From: Trichoplax sp. H2
Lineage: Eukaryota > Placozoa > Uniplacotomia > Trichoplacea
Assembly: GCA_003344405.1 (NCBI GenBank)
Contig: NOWV01000035.1
Coordinates: forward strand, 496,001-560,000
Direction: 5' to 3'
Length of the DNA: 64,000 nt
Positions 38,001 to 49,997 of this stretch are shown in pieces (position 1 is the stretch's first letter; the number at the start of each line of letters is the position of its first letter). The translations under genes and the position numbers were made by a program. The notes beneath the pieces are model-generated. The model was given only the letters and a program-made list of their open reading frames with translations. It was not told the DNA's origin and did no database searches.

Positions 38001-38048
38001 AGTACCAGGGATACAGTACGGATGTCGGGACGGATTGAGGTTTTTGAT
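37792..38048. repeat. Large inverted repeat with 54-bp arms
   Basis: The left arm (37792-37845) begins CATCAAAAACCTCAATCCGT. The right arm, ending at 38048, is its reverse complement over about 54 bp with no mismatch that I can see. The left arm then continues with an extra CAGTACAGG before the shared ATACAGT. The loop is about 150 bp and is itself GTAC-rich. It could be a miniature inverted-repeat element or a hairpin locus; no ORF for a transposase is present. Confidence 0.85.
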
Positions 38049-38659
38049 GCCCATGAAGCATCATGGGACGGTGCGGTCCATGTGATTCTTCCTCCTTTAC
38101 TTCTTTTCTAGCGGAATTTCTTCAAGGTAGGAATGGCTGATGAAAATGTGATAATTCTTCAAAATTCTTCACTTCGTCATAATAATCTTGATAATTTATA
38201 GTTTTAAACGGTGTATTAGATTATTTGTTATATAGAGGTTAATTCTTTACTTGCTTTTAACGTCCCGTAAGACTTTTATTCCACAAACTTTCCACTCGTT
38301 TCCGTCCATTTGCACGCTAAAATTGAAATAACCCTATCACTGGGTTGAGTCCAGTACAGTACTACAATTTTCCCTATATAACATCTACAGTATAGCACGT
38401 CGTCATGGCACGGGCACTAGCGTTCCTGTAAAACATGGCTATCATGTGCGCGTTCGTATTTTATGCAAGAGACTTATAAGTAATTGATGTTCTAGCCGTT
38501 GTAGTTCAGCTTAGCGTAGAGATAATGCTCTGGAAATCAACGGAGATGATTAGTGTTATTCTGTGAAGATAGAGTCCTCAACGTTAGTTTACTAACACTA
38601 ATCGAAGTGTTTGTATATTATTTTTTAGTCTTTAAAATTCCATCCTTGCCCAATCTAAA

Positions 38660-40509
38660 ATGGTCAGGGAAGACAGAGCAACTTGGAAGAGTAACTATTT
38701 CATTAGGCTCATCGTAAGTATTTCAACATCTTGGCATAAAATAATGTTCGCTACTTTGGCAGCAATTTATTAATAGCAGTGGAAGACTGTATTTGCTAGC
38801 GCGCTTAAGACGTGGCTTTGTACGATTAGTTGTTCAAAAATTGCAATAATCTTTTTGCAGAATTTACTTGATGAGTTCCCAAGAGTCTTCATTGTCAACG
38901 TTGACAATGTTGGCTCAAATCAAATGCAACAGATTCGCATTAGCCTTCGTGGTCATGCCGGTAAGTTGAATTTAATATTACTAATCTTATTTCTCATGAT
39001 GATATCTAGGCCGCACATATATTGTGAAACAGTATTGGAAAAATTTTCATAATACCTTTCAATTGATATTCACAGAAGTTCTCATGGGAAAGAATACTAT
39101 GATCCGCAAGGCTATTCGAGGACATATGAACAATAATCCCAACCTTGAAAAGTAATTACGCGACTTTCTACGATAGAATTGACTTGTGTTGTACAATTAA
39201 CCATTGTACTAAATCTATATCACATAGCTTGCTGACTCACATTCGTGGTAATGTTGGATTCGTATTCACCAAGGAGAATCTAAATGATATACGTGACAAG
39301 ATTCTTGCAAACAAGGTACTTGCTACATTAATTGCGTTACATGTGTTATAATCATGATTAAAGTTATTTACTAGGCTGGTACAACTAATACACGTTATTT
39401 AATTACAGGTTGCTGCACCAGCTAAAGCAGGAGCATTGGCACCTATCGATGTATTCCTTGATCCTCAAAATACTGGACTCGGACCGGAGAAAACGTCTTT
39501 CTTCCAGGCTTTAACAATCCCGACTAAGATTTCCAGAGGAACCATCGAAATTTTGGTAAAAAAAATAAAGACAATAGGATAAATTTGGATCATCAGTGGT
39601 TAGTATATTGGTCACATCTATAACAGCTTAACCTTTCTCATTCTAGAATAAAGTTCACTTGATCAAGAAGGACGAGAAAGTTGGAGCTTCTGAAGCTACG
39701 TTACTGAATATGTTGAAGGTTTCTCCCTTTACATACGGTCTAAAAATTTTGAAAAGTAAGTATTGGAACGTTCTTCTGCTAGCTAGTGTCTTATAAAACT
39801 TGTAATACTTTATATAATCTACTTTGCACTAATTGATTACAATTTATAGTCTATGATGAAGGCAGCATATATGATCCAGCTGTACTGGATATTACTGATG
39901 ATGATATCGTTAAGAAATTTCTTCAGGTAGGTATTGTATATATACATACAGTATAATTACAGTATCCAGTATATCACTGTTGTAATCAGCCCAAAGCACC
40001 TATTCGAATTGCATTTGGATTACACTATTATGATTGATATACAATTTGCAAAATCGCTGATGTAGGGTGTTCAACATGTTGCTGCTGTAAGTTTGCAAAT
40101 TGGTTATCCAACTACGGTTTCAGTGCCACATTCGATCATAAATGGGTTTAAGGTAAATTTTGTTAGTTTGATTTTATAAGATTGAAGTTATTAACGTTTG
40201 GATTTGATACATATTTTTTTCTATAGAATGTACTTGCTGTGGCTGTCGAGACCGACATCAACTTCCCTGAAGCTGAGAAAGTATGTAAATAAGTGTATAC
40301 ATTACATTGCTGTTTGATAGGCTTTGTATTGAGAATATTTTTCAATATACTTTTAGGCCAAAGCATTTTTAGCCGATCCAAGTGCATTTATTGTTGCTGC
40401 ACCTGTTGCAGCAGCTGGTGAAGCTGAAGAAGCAAAACCCGCTAAGGAAGAAAAGCAAGAAGAAGAAGAAGAATCTGATGATGATATGGGCTTTGGACTT
40501 TTCGATTAG
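38660..40509 (+). CDS. RPLP0: 60S acidic ribosomal protein P0
   Basis: Ten exons join in frame to 314 residues (human P0 has 317): 38660-38713, 38861-38960, 39076-39151, 39228-39315, 39409-39555, 39647-39755, 39850-39926, 40066-40152, 40227-40280, 40357-40509. P0 anchors the P1/P2 stalk on the large ribosomal subunit and binds the GTPase-centre rRNA. The protein starts [18 protein letters not shown] and carries the conserved [59 protein letters not shown] and [20 protein letters not shown] blocks. It closes with an Ala-rich hinge and the [13 protein letters not shown] tail that recruits translation GTPases. All splice sites are GT..AG and the introns are 75-150 bp. No key residue is missing. 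Confidence 0.98.
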
Positions 40510-40563
40510 TTCTTAAAATTGTGTAAGATGTACACATACTTTGTGTATTTGATTCGAACTGAT

Positions 40564-40569
40564 AATAAA
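40564..40569 (+). terminator. Polyadenylation signal of RPLP0
   Basis: AATAAA 55 bp after the RPLP0 stop codon; the usual hexamer at the usual distance. Confidence 0.7.
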
Positions 40570-41785
40570 AAGTCGTTGTAAAGATTTACGTTTAACCAGA
40601 TAGTTTCTTCCTTTGCGTTGATGTTATTACTAGTTTAATAACTCGTTCAAAACTTTCATAGAATCATTTTACTTTATCAGAGATATTACAATTATAATGT
40701 TTATTAAACGTCAAAGTAGAAAAGTGTTTTGCAAATGGTAGATAAAGAGAAGTTTATTGCAACTGCAATAAGAATATAAGCATATACTATGATCACTTGT
40801 AAATTTACTTTCACTGCAGTAGGTTTACTGTAGCAGAGCAAATTTAATCAGACGTTTTATAACATTTAATATATATGTATATATCTAATTAGACTTGATC
40901 TCTCGATTTGAGGTCGGCGTTGAAGCAAATTCAGTAGCAGTCTAATAAGAAATTGATACCCTAAGTAGAGTTACTTGTTTAGTATTCTAGTAAATGGTCA
41001 TCGCAGCACAGAATCAACCGCTATGATACGGCTTAGTTGTGTAAGTCAACAATTCATCAAGTAGCATATTTTAAAGCTAGCAATGAAATATAAGGAACAA
41101 AAACGTTGGAATCATAAAAATTTTGTCATCCTTAACTGCTAAATAGGCTATCAATTACTCTTACTGTAAAATTTTTGTACTACTTGTACAACAATCGCAT
41201 AGCTTGCGTTATTATGTCGCTTATATTTAGCAAGAATAACATTCCCGCATGTCGAATTAATCATAGTGACGATAAAATGTTTTACTATGACATCTAATTA
41301 AAAACAAACAACTCTAAGACAATTCTTGGCATGCATAATGTAAATTATGTGGCAATGATTGTCAATCGATCAAAAATTTAAAAAAGCCTTATCTTACTCA
41401 GTTAAAATTAGAAATTTAACTTTAAATTGATTAGCAGCGGAGCAGTGCCTTTGTACTTAACAAAACGTAAAAAAAGAAAATGGTCTTGCGCAATTAATTT
41501 TATGTGCTCAATGATTAGGAAATACTATCATATTACAATTATAATTATTTACGAAAGTGTAGCAACATTCGGAGTTCCCGGTCGATCGTTGTCGGCAAAC
41601 TGTATTAGAGTTAGACATATGTATGTCGTACCCTCTAATACTACACTATCCAAATGAACAAATTAAGGAATGTGTCAGTTTGCCGACCGTACGACTGTTA
41701 GCTTAAAGATTAGATTTAAAGTTGTAATTCAATATTATAAAAAGCTTTTTAGCTGCAAGTTTACTCATTCGTCATTGCTTGAGTG
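40570..41785. other. Intergenic region between convergent genes
   Basis: About 1.2 kb between RPLP0 and the stop of the large minus-strand gene. It is AT-rich and I see nothing supportable in it. Confidence 0.6.
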
Positions 41786-44700
41786 TTAAACGGGTGGGAT
41801 ATCTTTCATTGATGTATTATCACCCGTTTGGCTTCTAAGAGATACACGAGATGGTGGTCTACTCTTGCGGCTTCGGAGTGAAGCTTGCGATTGTCGTATA
41901 TTTGGCTGTGAACCAAGTAAGTTTTCAACATCTTGAGCACCACGCTGTATGGCTTGTCTTACTTTATCATCCATTCCAACAATTCCCATATCGCCAAATA
42001 CCTATGGTATAGACACAGTTAAGAGTTAATTTTTATTATACCGATAATATGTATTTGTATACGATATAGATTATCATAAATATCTATTAATTAAAAGGTC
42101 TAATTTTAGTTCACTTAAATATTATTACTTGCAACGAGTGTAAAATTAAATTTAACAGACATATTAGAGCTGCAATGAAATTATTAATGTATTTATTTAG
42201 CAGCCTTGTTAACTCCGAAGACTGATCCAGATTCGTAATTTGAATCAATTTATATAAGTTACTCGTACTGAAGCTATCAATGGAAATAGTTCTCAAATAC
42301 GACGATTTCATCAATAATTATATACAGGCAATCATTACCTCTACAATAGCACCGTCTGGTAGTCTAAGAAAATGCCTGTATAACTCTCGGAGTCCATCCA
42401 AATGTAACGAATGAATGGACAAATGAGTTGTAGTTTCTCTCTTTCCCTTGTCTGTCGATTCTATTACCTCTCCCCATTCATTCTCTTCCATCTATTTATT
42501 CCAAATAGAGTTAGAAACGATTTATAATTACTTACTATGACATTATTTAGTTCAACTTGATTATTATCAATCTAAACCTAAGAAATGTATGGTGAAAACT
42601 GTATATTATACGTAACCTACTATATGCGATTATGGTAAAAAATAGGTTTGTGATACTAAAAACGATTGTGTTAAATGTTTACCTGCTCTTCTTCCCAAAC
42701 GTAATCGTAAACGGCAACTTTTCTACGTTCACCCTCTTCACCTCTCCATTTCTCTGCTTTTCTACAGATGAAATTTAATTCTTCATTGGAGATTTCAAGG
42801 TCATGGGGAATGAAGAAATCTCCAGGACCGCCATGTAAACGCTGATAGACATCTAACATTCTACCGTTATTATGGAGCCGTAAAAAGTACATGTATAAAA
42901 TAGCACATCCAATGAAAATGGTGAAAATATATAAGAAACTAGTCAGCAATATGCCGACCGCACCACTCTGCTGTAAGTTGAGGAAATGATTATATAACTT
43001 GAATGCATCGCCTACAGGTGTTACGACTGATTTTGATCCAATTAAAGTTCCATTGACATAATTGCCGCCAATTTGTTCGATTTTACTTGAAAATCGGCCG
43101 GTAGCACAATCCACAATTAGGATAAGGAGAGGATCAAGTATAGTTTCAATACCAAAGGCAATAGTAAATTTAGATCCTAAACTTGGAAAGCTTCCAAATA
43201 TACGCTGTGATGCCCAACTTGAAATGACCAAAAGTATAAATATAACGATGTCGGTCCCGGGTCCAAATAAAACAACTAACATCTCTTGACGCGTATGCAG
43301 CAAGGAATCTTGATAGGTTAAGGTAACAGTATAGGGCTTGAATTCGAACCTAGTATTATTAACATGCAAGTAAGAGATATGCAATAAATTAATTGAAACG
43401 CAAAGTGTACAAAAAATTTTCACTAATAAGGATACAAGGTAAAATATTAATTGTAAATATTTATAATAATTACAGCAAATCCAATATTTCTTTATACCTG
43501 CTCGGAAATATGCTTAGCCATGTAATGATATAAACATATTGCCCGATGTAATGGGCATACATTCTGGCAAAGAATACCAATATGAACATAACCAACATTA
43601 CCCAAAATTCTCTGGATCGCCATTGTGATAAACCCAACTCTGCCAGGAACTGTCTACCAACATAATCCATTTTTTCATTAGAATCTTGATCTGGTCTGGC
43701 TTTGTTCGAAAATGGAGTTCTATACATGAAATAAAGTAAATATGAGAATAACAGGGTACAATCGGTGATTTCCCTAATCACCTTAACTGATAAACTGCCA
43801 AATGTAATGGTATAGTTTTTACTTAATCTCATTAATCGTATTTTCAGATTTTATTTGTGAATTTTATTAATCACGTACTGTACAGCCATGGTATGCTGTT
43901 CCAGTTCTTCTTGATACGTTAGCTTTCGCTTTTGCATAGTCCTAAGAATTTGTGTTTTAGGCAACATGGTGTAATACTTTCGAGCGTAGACATCGATGGG
44001 ATTATTGAGATGCCTCTGTTACATTTGCATAAGGTACAAGTTAACTCGAGGGATTAATAACAGGCACAAAAAATGTTCTTATAAAGTTGTAGAGATAGTC
44101 TAACCTTGTAGTATAATCCTGGCTCTCCTGGTATAGGCTGAAAATCTTCATCTTTATTCTGCATGAAGGTTTCATCTATATCACTTTCGTCATCGGAGTC
44201 ATCATCTTTCTCACTGGCTGTGCCTTCCAATAATTTTCTTGACATTACAACAGATGTTGGATCTGTTTGGAAGCCACTCTTACCTATTTTGCCGACACGC
44301 TTTGATAAAATATGTTTCATAAATAAAGAAAGTCATTGATTAGTTGTGTTTATATCTGTGTATGTCAATATCGTAAGCGTTGATTGTAATAGCTATAATT
44401 TTTGATTTCAAATAATATTAACCTTTTCATCCGCTTGGTCATTTTTATTATCTTTGCTATCAGATCCAGTAGAGATAGCACTTATCAAACTATCTCGTCT
44501 TGACTCTCCATCTGTTTGTAGGTTAACACGAGATCCAAAGACAGGCTTTTCTCCGTCTTTAGTTTCTTCAACAACTCGTGTACGGTCAGGGAAAGCAATC
44601 ATGTTGGAACTAAATTGTAACTCTACTTCATATTCCTTTTGGCCCGCCAAGTATCTACGAGCATAAATTTAGAGACGATTTGGATATATTTTGAAACGGA

Positions 44701-47700
44701 ACGAGCATTAGTTGCTGTTACTAATAAGTTAATTGAGTCATAGTTTTTAGTAACTTAATATTAAAATTGTAGCAGTTAGTCGCAATACGTTAAATGTGCA
44801 ATTACGATACCTTGGTAGCTTGATAACTTCAAAATAAATGTTACCCAGCCAATAATCGATGTCGTGAGTTAACAAGGCTTCAATTTTGGTATGTTTGTCA
44901 ATACTTGGATCAACATCACCCCTGATAAGGGGGCACTTGTACCTAAGATAAAAATATAAGGTACATTAGCAAAGTCTAGAAGGACCTATGGTAATATAAA
45001 AGTATACTGAACTTATTAAATGCAGCTTGCGAAGATTAGACAAAAATTTTAGATAATTTTCTAGATTTTAAAGCAGAATACTAATGAATATTTGACTATC
45101 GGTTTATTCGGAGAACCACAATGATGAAAAACTATTTGGGCTCCTTGCTTATCACTACAATAACTTTAATATTGTGTAACGGTGTAGTTGATATTACCTT
45201 CCTTCGATAATGTTAAATTTAGCATCACAGATTGGGAAACATCCCCATCCAACAACCCGATCAACTGGTGTTACTTCACCACGGAGAATGAATAGCTCAA
45301 AGACCAATATCATACCAGGGCGTACATCGGGCTTCGATGGACACACCGTGAAGACGCTTTGATTGAACTAGTAATCGAAGTAATATATAATATATAAGTT
45401 ACTATATGCATCAATTTCTAGCTTTAATTTTTTACTTCGTTTACAGTTATATGCTAACCTTCATATCGACATTGAAGAAGTTCCCATCATGAGAAACTGG
45501 AAGCGTTGCACCACCCCATTGTTGGCCTTTTAGGTTTGACCAACGAAGAACATGGCCACCTAATCGATCATACATGGATACCATAACAACATATCGCCCG
45601 ACTAATAATTGAAGAAATAATTGATATGAATGATTATCCATAGATTAAGTATGTAGAAATGATCAGTAATGAAGCGAAAGAATTCGTAACAAATGAAATT
45701 ATGAAGTCTGTACCAGGTAATTTGTCTTTGATAGCTCTTACACATTTAACCTTAACTTGGATTGGTTGGGGAGTTTTATCCCAATCGACTTTCCAACGGC
45801 GTCCTTTACTACCTCCATAAGCATTATCAGCCATAATTAAATCTCCATAAAGTGTCTAGGAGTATAGTACAAGTAAGAAGAAAAATTAATTTATAAGAAA
45901 TAACGAAGGACTTACACCTCTAATCTATAATAATGCGGTGATTGAAATTAACTGTAAGACACAACTATTTTTTCATAACGAAAAATGGCAGACACAGACG
46001 ACTGTGTTACATTTAAACATATTCACAATAAGTTTACATATCTAATAACCTTAACTTCACCCTTGCGTCTTTCTAATGCAGTCATAAGTTGATTTTCAGC
46101 GCGCTTAAATGATTTATGTAAATGATCTTGTTGTATACGATTCATTTGCAAATTGGCTGCCTGTTAAGTTAAGAGAACCTCGATTATGTTAGCTATGTTG
46201 TAATGTAACGAAGTTAAACAAGTAATTAACAGCAATTTGTAAGATATAAAGTATTATACCTCTCGTTTTCGAACAGATTTTTGCTTTTCCTTAATATATT
46301 TGACGACATTCTTCTTTGCGCCTTCTTCTTTTAATAGAATTTCTTCTTGTAATTTCTTTTGCATTGTAGCCTGTTGTTGTTGATACTCTATATGCTCAGC
46401 TTTAAGTCTCATCTCTTCTTCCTGTTAATAAATACCATAAAATTAAGTTACAAAGACTAATTTCATTTAAAAACTTATATTTGCAACAGATAGTTAAAAG
46501 TAAATGCGGCACCCTTACAGAATCCTACATTACTATCCTAAGATATTTAGTGAAAAATTTTCAGCACCTGTATTTCTTCAAGGGACACTTTGCCAATCAT
46601 TAGTACATCATCTTGTACCTCTCGCTCGAAATTATCCACATATGGTTCAAACTCTTCATCAATTAATTTTGTTTTTAATTCACTAATTTTTTTGTAATTT
46701 TCTTGCAGTTCTGGGCGAGCGAATAGAGTTGGTGGTTCAGCTGTGCTTTCCAGCTCGGTTTCGCCACTTTCTATAGCTCCCATCAATTTATCCAAATTCA
46801 TTACTTCTGGATTATTTTCTGGTGGAACTAAGTACAAGAGTTACATAACATATTAGAGATCATTCGAAAAGATTTCGACGTAGATATGTAAAGTAAAGAT
46901 TGTTTTAAATTTTCTGGCACAAATGTTTTGTTGAAGGAATTATCAACTAGCCCGTTTCAAATATTTACCATATTGTGGTAGCTCATCCCTAGGAATATTG
47001 CCATATTTCTGTGTGATTTCGCCAAGATCGGGAGACATGTAGGGAATTTCTTCAATAGCTAAATATATATAATTCAAATTATCACTATGTTTACACGATA
47101 TGCTACACTGTTTTATTATATTCATAATCATACTAATTGCGGTATCTTTCGGTGTATTAGGATCGCTGTTTTCTTCATTGCTCTACGAATTATTTAATAC
47201 AGAATATTAATTAAATACAGCATAGGTGAGTTATTTTTAAAAAGTTTAAGGATGGTATTAGATATGATTAATTCTATCGCTAATCTGAGCCAGTGAAGAA
47301 TGGAAGTACAATCAAGAACAATATTTATTGAAATATGGTCAATAAACCTGTTGATTCGATTCGGTAGCCGTGCTTTCTTGATCTGGCTTTGTGTTTGGCT
47401 CGTCCACTTTATCGATCGATTCAGCTTGTTTTTGAATGTTTTCGGTAGTTTCCGCTTCTTCAGGACGCACATTAGGCTGTTCTTGATTTACTTGATTTAC
47501 TATCTCTTCATTGGAATCCCCTGTAACACTTGCGCCGGGGCTATTTTGTTCCTTGTTCTCAGTAGTTTTCGCTTCTTCTGGCTGCACATTAGGCTGTTCT
47601 TCATTGACTTGATTTACTATCTCTTCATTGGAATCTCCTGTAGTACTTGCGCCAGGGCTATTTTGTTCATTGTTCTCGGTAGTTTTCGCTTCTTCTGGCT

Positions 47701-48052
47701 GCACATTAGGCTGTTCTCCATTGACTTGATTTACTATCTCTTCATTGGAATCTCCTGTAACACTTGCGCCAGGGCTATTTTGTTCATTGTTCTCGGATAT
47801 TGTCGGAGTTTCATCCGATACGGAGACGCCATTACCAGGCTCTAAAGTTGCTTCATCTTGAGTTGGTTGAGGTGTATTATCCTCTTGGATTTCATTGCTG
47901 TTGGCATTGCTTTCGTCATTATTTTCTTCATTTGTTGGCGTATTTTCTTGTTGTGTTTCGGCAGCAGGGGTATCTTGATCCTGATTTGTTTGTTGTGTCT
48001 GCTGCTCGATTTCTTGTTCAGCTTTGCTCACATTATCTAAATTATCGGCCAT
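41786..48052 (-). CDS. Large protein with acidic repeats, coiled coil, C2-like domain and multi-pass C-terminus
   Basis: Seventeen exons join in frame to about 1280 residues. In order: 47348-48052, 47134-47182, 46969-47058, 46568-46827, 46260-46421, 46050-46160, 45714-45855, 45459-45601, 45198-45367, 44811-44942, 44423-44654, 44105-44299, 43884-44015, 43498-43781, 42683-43349, 42339-42491, 41786-42001. The acceptor of exon 14 is the least sure. The N-terminus is disordered, Gln/Glu/Asn-rich, with three 39-residue repeats. Next come a Glu/Lys-rich coiled coil (exons 4-6) and a beta-rich C2-like stretch with VKVKCVRAIKDKLP, YVVMVSMYDRLGG and DRVVGWGCFPICD. A Ser/Asp-rich linker follows, then about five or six hydrophobic spans (for example FWVMLVMFILVFFARMY and GILLTSFLYIFTIFIGCAIL) and a basic Ser/Arg-rich tail. 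A multidomain membrane protein is clear; the family is not. An OFCC1/ojoplano-type relative is a guess. Confidence 0.85.
47444..47794 (-). repeat. Coding tandem repeat, 3 x 117 bp
   Basis: Three in-frame copies of a 39-codon unit (ENNEQNSPGASVTGDSNEEI, continuing VNQVN.EQPNV.PEEA.TT), residues 87-203 of the large minus-strand protein. The copies differ by only a few bases, so the array is recent or homogenised. Copy number is likely polymorphic. Confidence 0.92.
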
Positions 48053-48480
48053 CTCTAGACCACGATAATACTTTAGTGTAAGGGTATAAACACGATTGCG
48101 AGTTTACTGGCCTCGTCTTATATCGTCGATTAGAAATTTTGAAAATTTTGCGGAAAAAAGTAAGGTTATCCAATGAGGTTCAAACAGCGTTAAGGAGTTT
48201 GAAAATTTGAGAAAATTTTTCCGATGAAATAGAGGAAACCGGATTTATTATTTTTTAACACGACGATTAAAAAAGTGTCGATCTCTAACACTATCTTGTA
48301 TAATATAATATACAGTCGTGGGTATAGTTTATTGCTTTTATCTTGAGGCGCTGCATCTTATTTACGATCATGTCAAGCATTGTGCACTTCTCTTCGGACG
48401 TCACGGCGTTGCTAAGTTACACCGTTGACGTCATCCCATGATCTAACGATAAGTCATACATACTGTAGAGTCTAGCTGAA

Positions 48481-48515
48481 AAAGGTTCGGTTCGGTTCAA
48501 TACCTTTATGGTCTA
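48481..48515 (-). repeat. Dispersed repeat carrying a CCGAA microsatellite, copy 2
   Basis: Reverse-strand counterpart of 2361-2402: GGTTCGGTTCGGTTCAATAC then CTTTATGGTCTA. It has one pentamer fewer and one substitution. It lies in the divergent promoter between the large minus-strand gene and MTMR9. Confidence 0.75.
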
Positions 48516-49373
48516 TACAGACTATACTCATATGTCGAGATTTCAGCACTTTTTTACAGTAATAATAATATTATTATGTGCATGTGGAGTAAAATACTAC
48601 TAGTCAGGACTATTCAATTTATAAAATAAAAGAGAGTTAATATACATGCAGTCATGTTACTGCAAACACTAAATAAGATCCAAGGCGTAAACTAGCCGAG
48701 CCGGACAGGGTAGGGCAAGGACAGTAGTGACCAGTGCTCCATACAATCCTAGCAGGTTGGTTAAAGCTTTGTACTTGAGACTTGAGTCAAATGTCGCTCC
48801 AAACTCCGATTGATATTTTTATGACGACAGGCGACTATTTCTTTACTCAAACGCCTCAAATGATGCTGTAACTATATGACCGTGGAGATTATGCATTTAT
48901 GTATAAATATACAGCAATCAGGGATCTGGAAATGATCGTTCAGTAGACCGGAAATGTCGGTCTATTTTGTCAGTCATTTCAACTGCGGTCATCCAAATGA
49001 GCTGCACAAATGTGCGTGCGTTTTTTGACTGCTTAGTATTAGCGCTGTACCTGGCACAATCGACAGTACAGTACTCTACTCAGCATATGCTCATTGCATT
49101 ACAATCATTGAACAGTCACGGATGAGAAGGAGACCAGGACGGATCGCTGCCTCGGATGGATGGACTTTTTACCAAATGAGGTACTACCGAAAAATGACTA
49201 CTTAGTATGAATCTTCCGTGTCTGTTTTCTAAATCACTCGTATTCAATTTGAATAACATTCATGACTTAAAAGTGACTGCTTCCAAGCAGAGCTTAAGCA
49301 ATGGAATACAATGTAATATTACTTACTTAATTTACTAAAAATCAGTCAATTGAGAATGGAACGTCTGCATACT

Positions 49374-49645
49374 TCAGTACTGTACACTACAGTGTACAGT
49401 ACTCTCATAACGAAGTGTTTCGCTCAATATTTTGACGAGATACTGTACTGTACGTACTGCAGGCCGAAAGCGCCTGTCCGTCCGAGAGTACTGTAATCAG
49501 TCCAAGTCCGTCTTCTAGTAGTCCATGGCATAGTACAGTACCAGGAAGGTTGTACTGTACTGTACAGTGTACAGTACTGTACCATGGTCGTCTCATACTG
49601 TACAGTATACGGTACTGCACCGTACCGTACCATACCGTATACAGT
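49374..49645. repeat. GTAC-rich palindromic repeat cluster 6
   Basis: Blocks such as CAGTACTGTACACTACAGTG and TACTGTACTGTACAGTGTAC, then GGTACTGCACCGTACCGTAC, starting about 0.6 kb upstream of MTMR9. Open frames through it are artefacts of its composition. Confidence 0.8.
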
Positions 49646-49997
49646 CCTGCTGGAATTAAAGTGCCAGGGCTTATCGTGCCCCTTTCTACTACCGTAGTAC
49701 TACGGTATCCACTCAGTGAACAAGCCTAAGGGTTTAGTCCAGGTGGTCCAGCCAAGTCCGCAATTTCAACTACATCAAGAGTTAGTCTGTAGTTCAACCT
49801 TTAGGGATTAATTATTTATTTATTTCCCTTCATGTGATTCTGATTGTAGTACTCAATAGTTGTGGATCAGTCAAGTGGGAAATCTATCCATCCTATACGT
49901 AAATAGAATTGAAGCGATACTCTACCTCGGATTAAATCATTCTGTGCTATTTGATTTATTTCAGTCATCCAATCACTTTTCCATACAGTACATGATC

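Larger units (their letters stand above)
25129..38659. other. Gene-poor region
   Basis: 13.5 kb with no gene I can establish. It includes AT-rich simple sequence (a GATAATAATAAC-type stretch at 27296-27365 and TATA repeats near 32855-32872), a GC-rich repeat island (29500-29598), GTAC clusters and an inverted repeat (37236-38048). Three weak candidate first exons at 26941, 33828 (minus) and 34328 are discussed under findings or rejected items. Confidence 0.6.
48053..49997. other. Divergent intergenic region
   Basis: 1.9 kb between the start codons of the large minus-strand gene and MTMR9. It holds the dispersed repeat copy 2 and GTAC cluster 6. No gene is seen. Confidence 0.6.

Noticed and set aside
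47300-48081. Plus-strand frames of 105 and 181 codons
   Set aside because: Antisense of the acidic repeat exon of the large minus-strand gene; the minus frame has an ATG, splice donor and phase-matched next exon.
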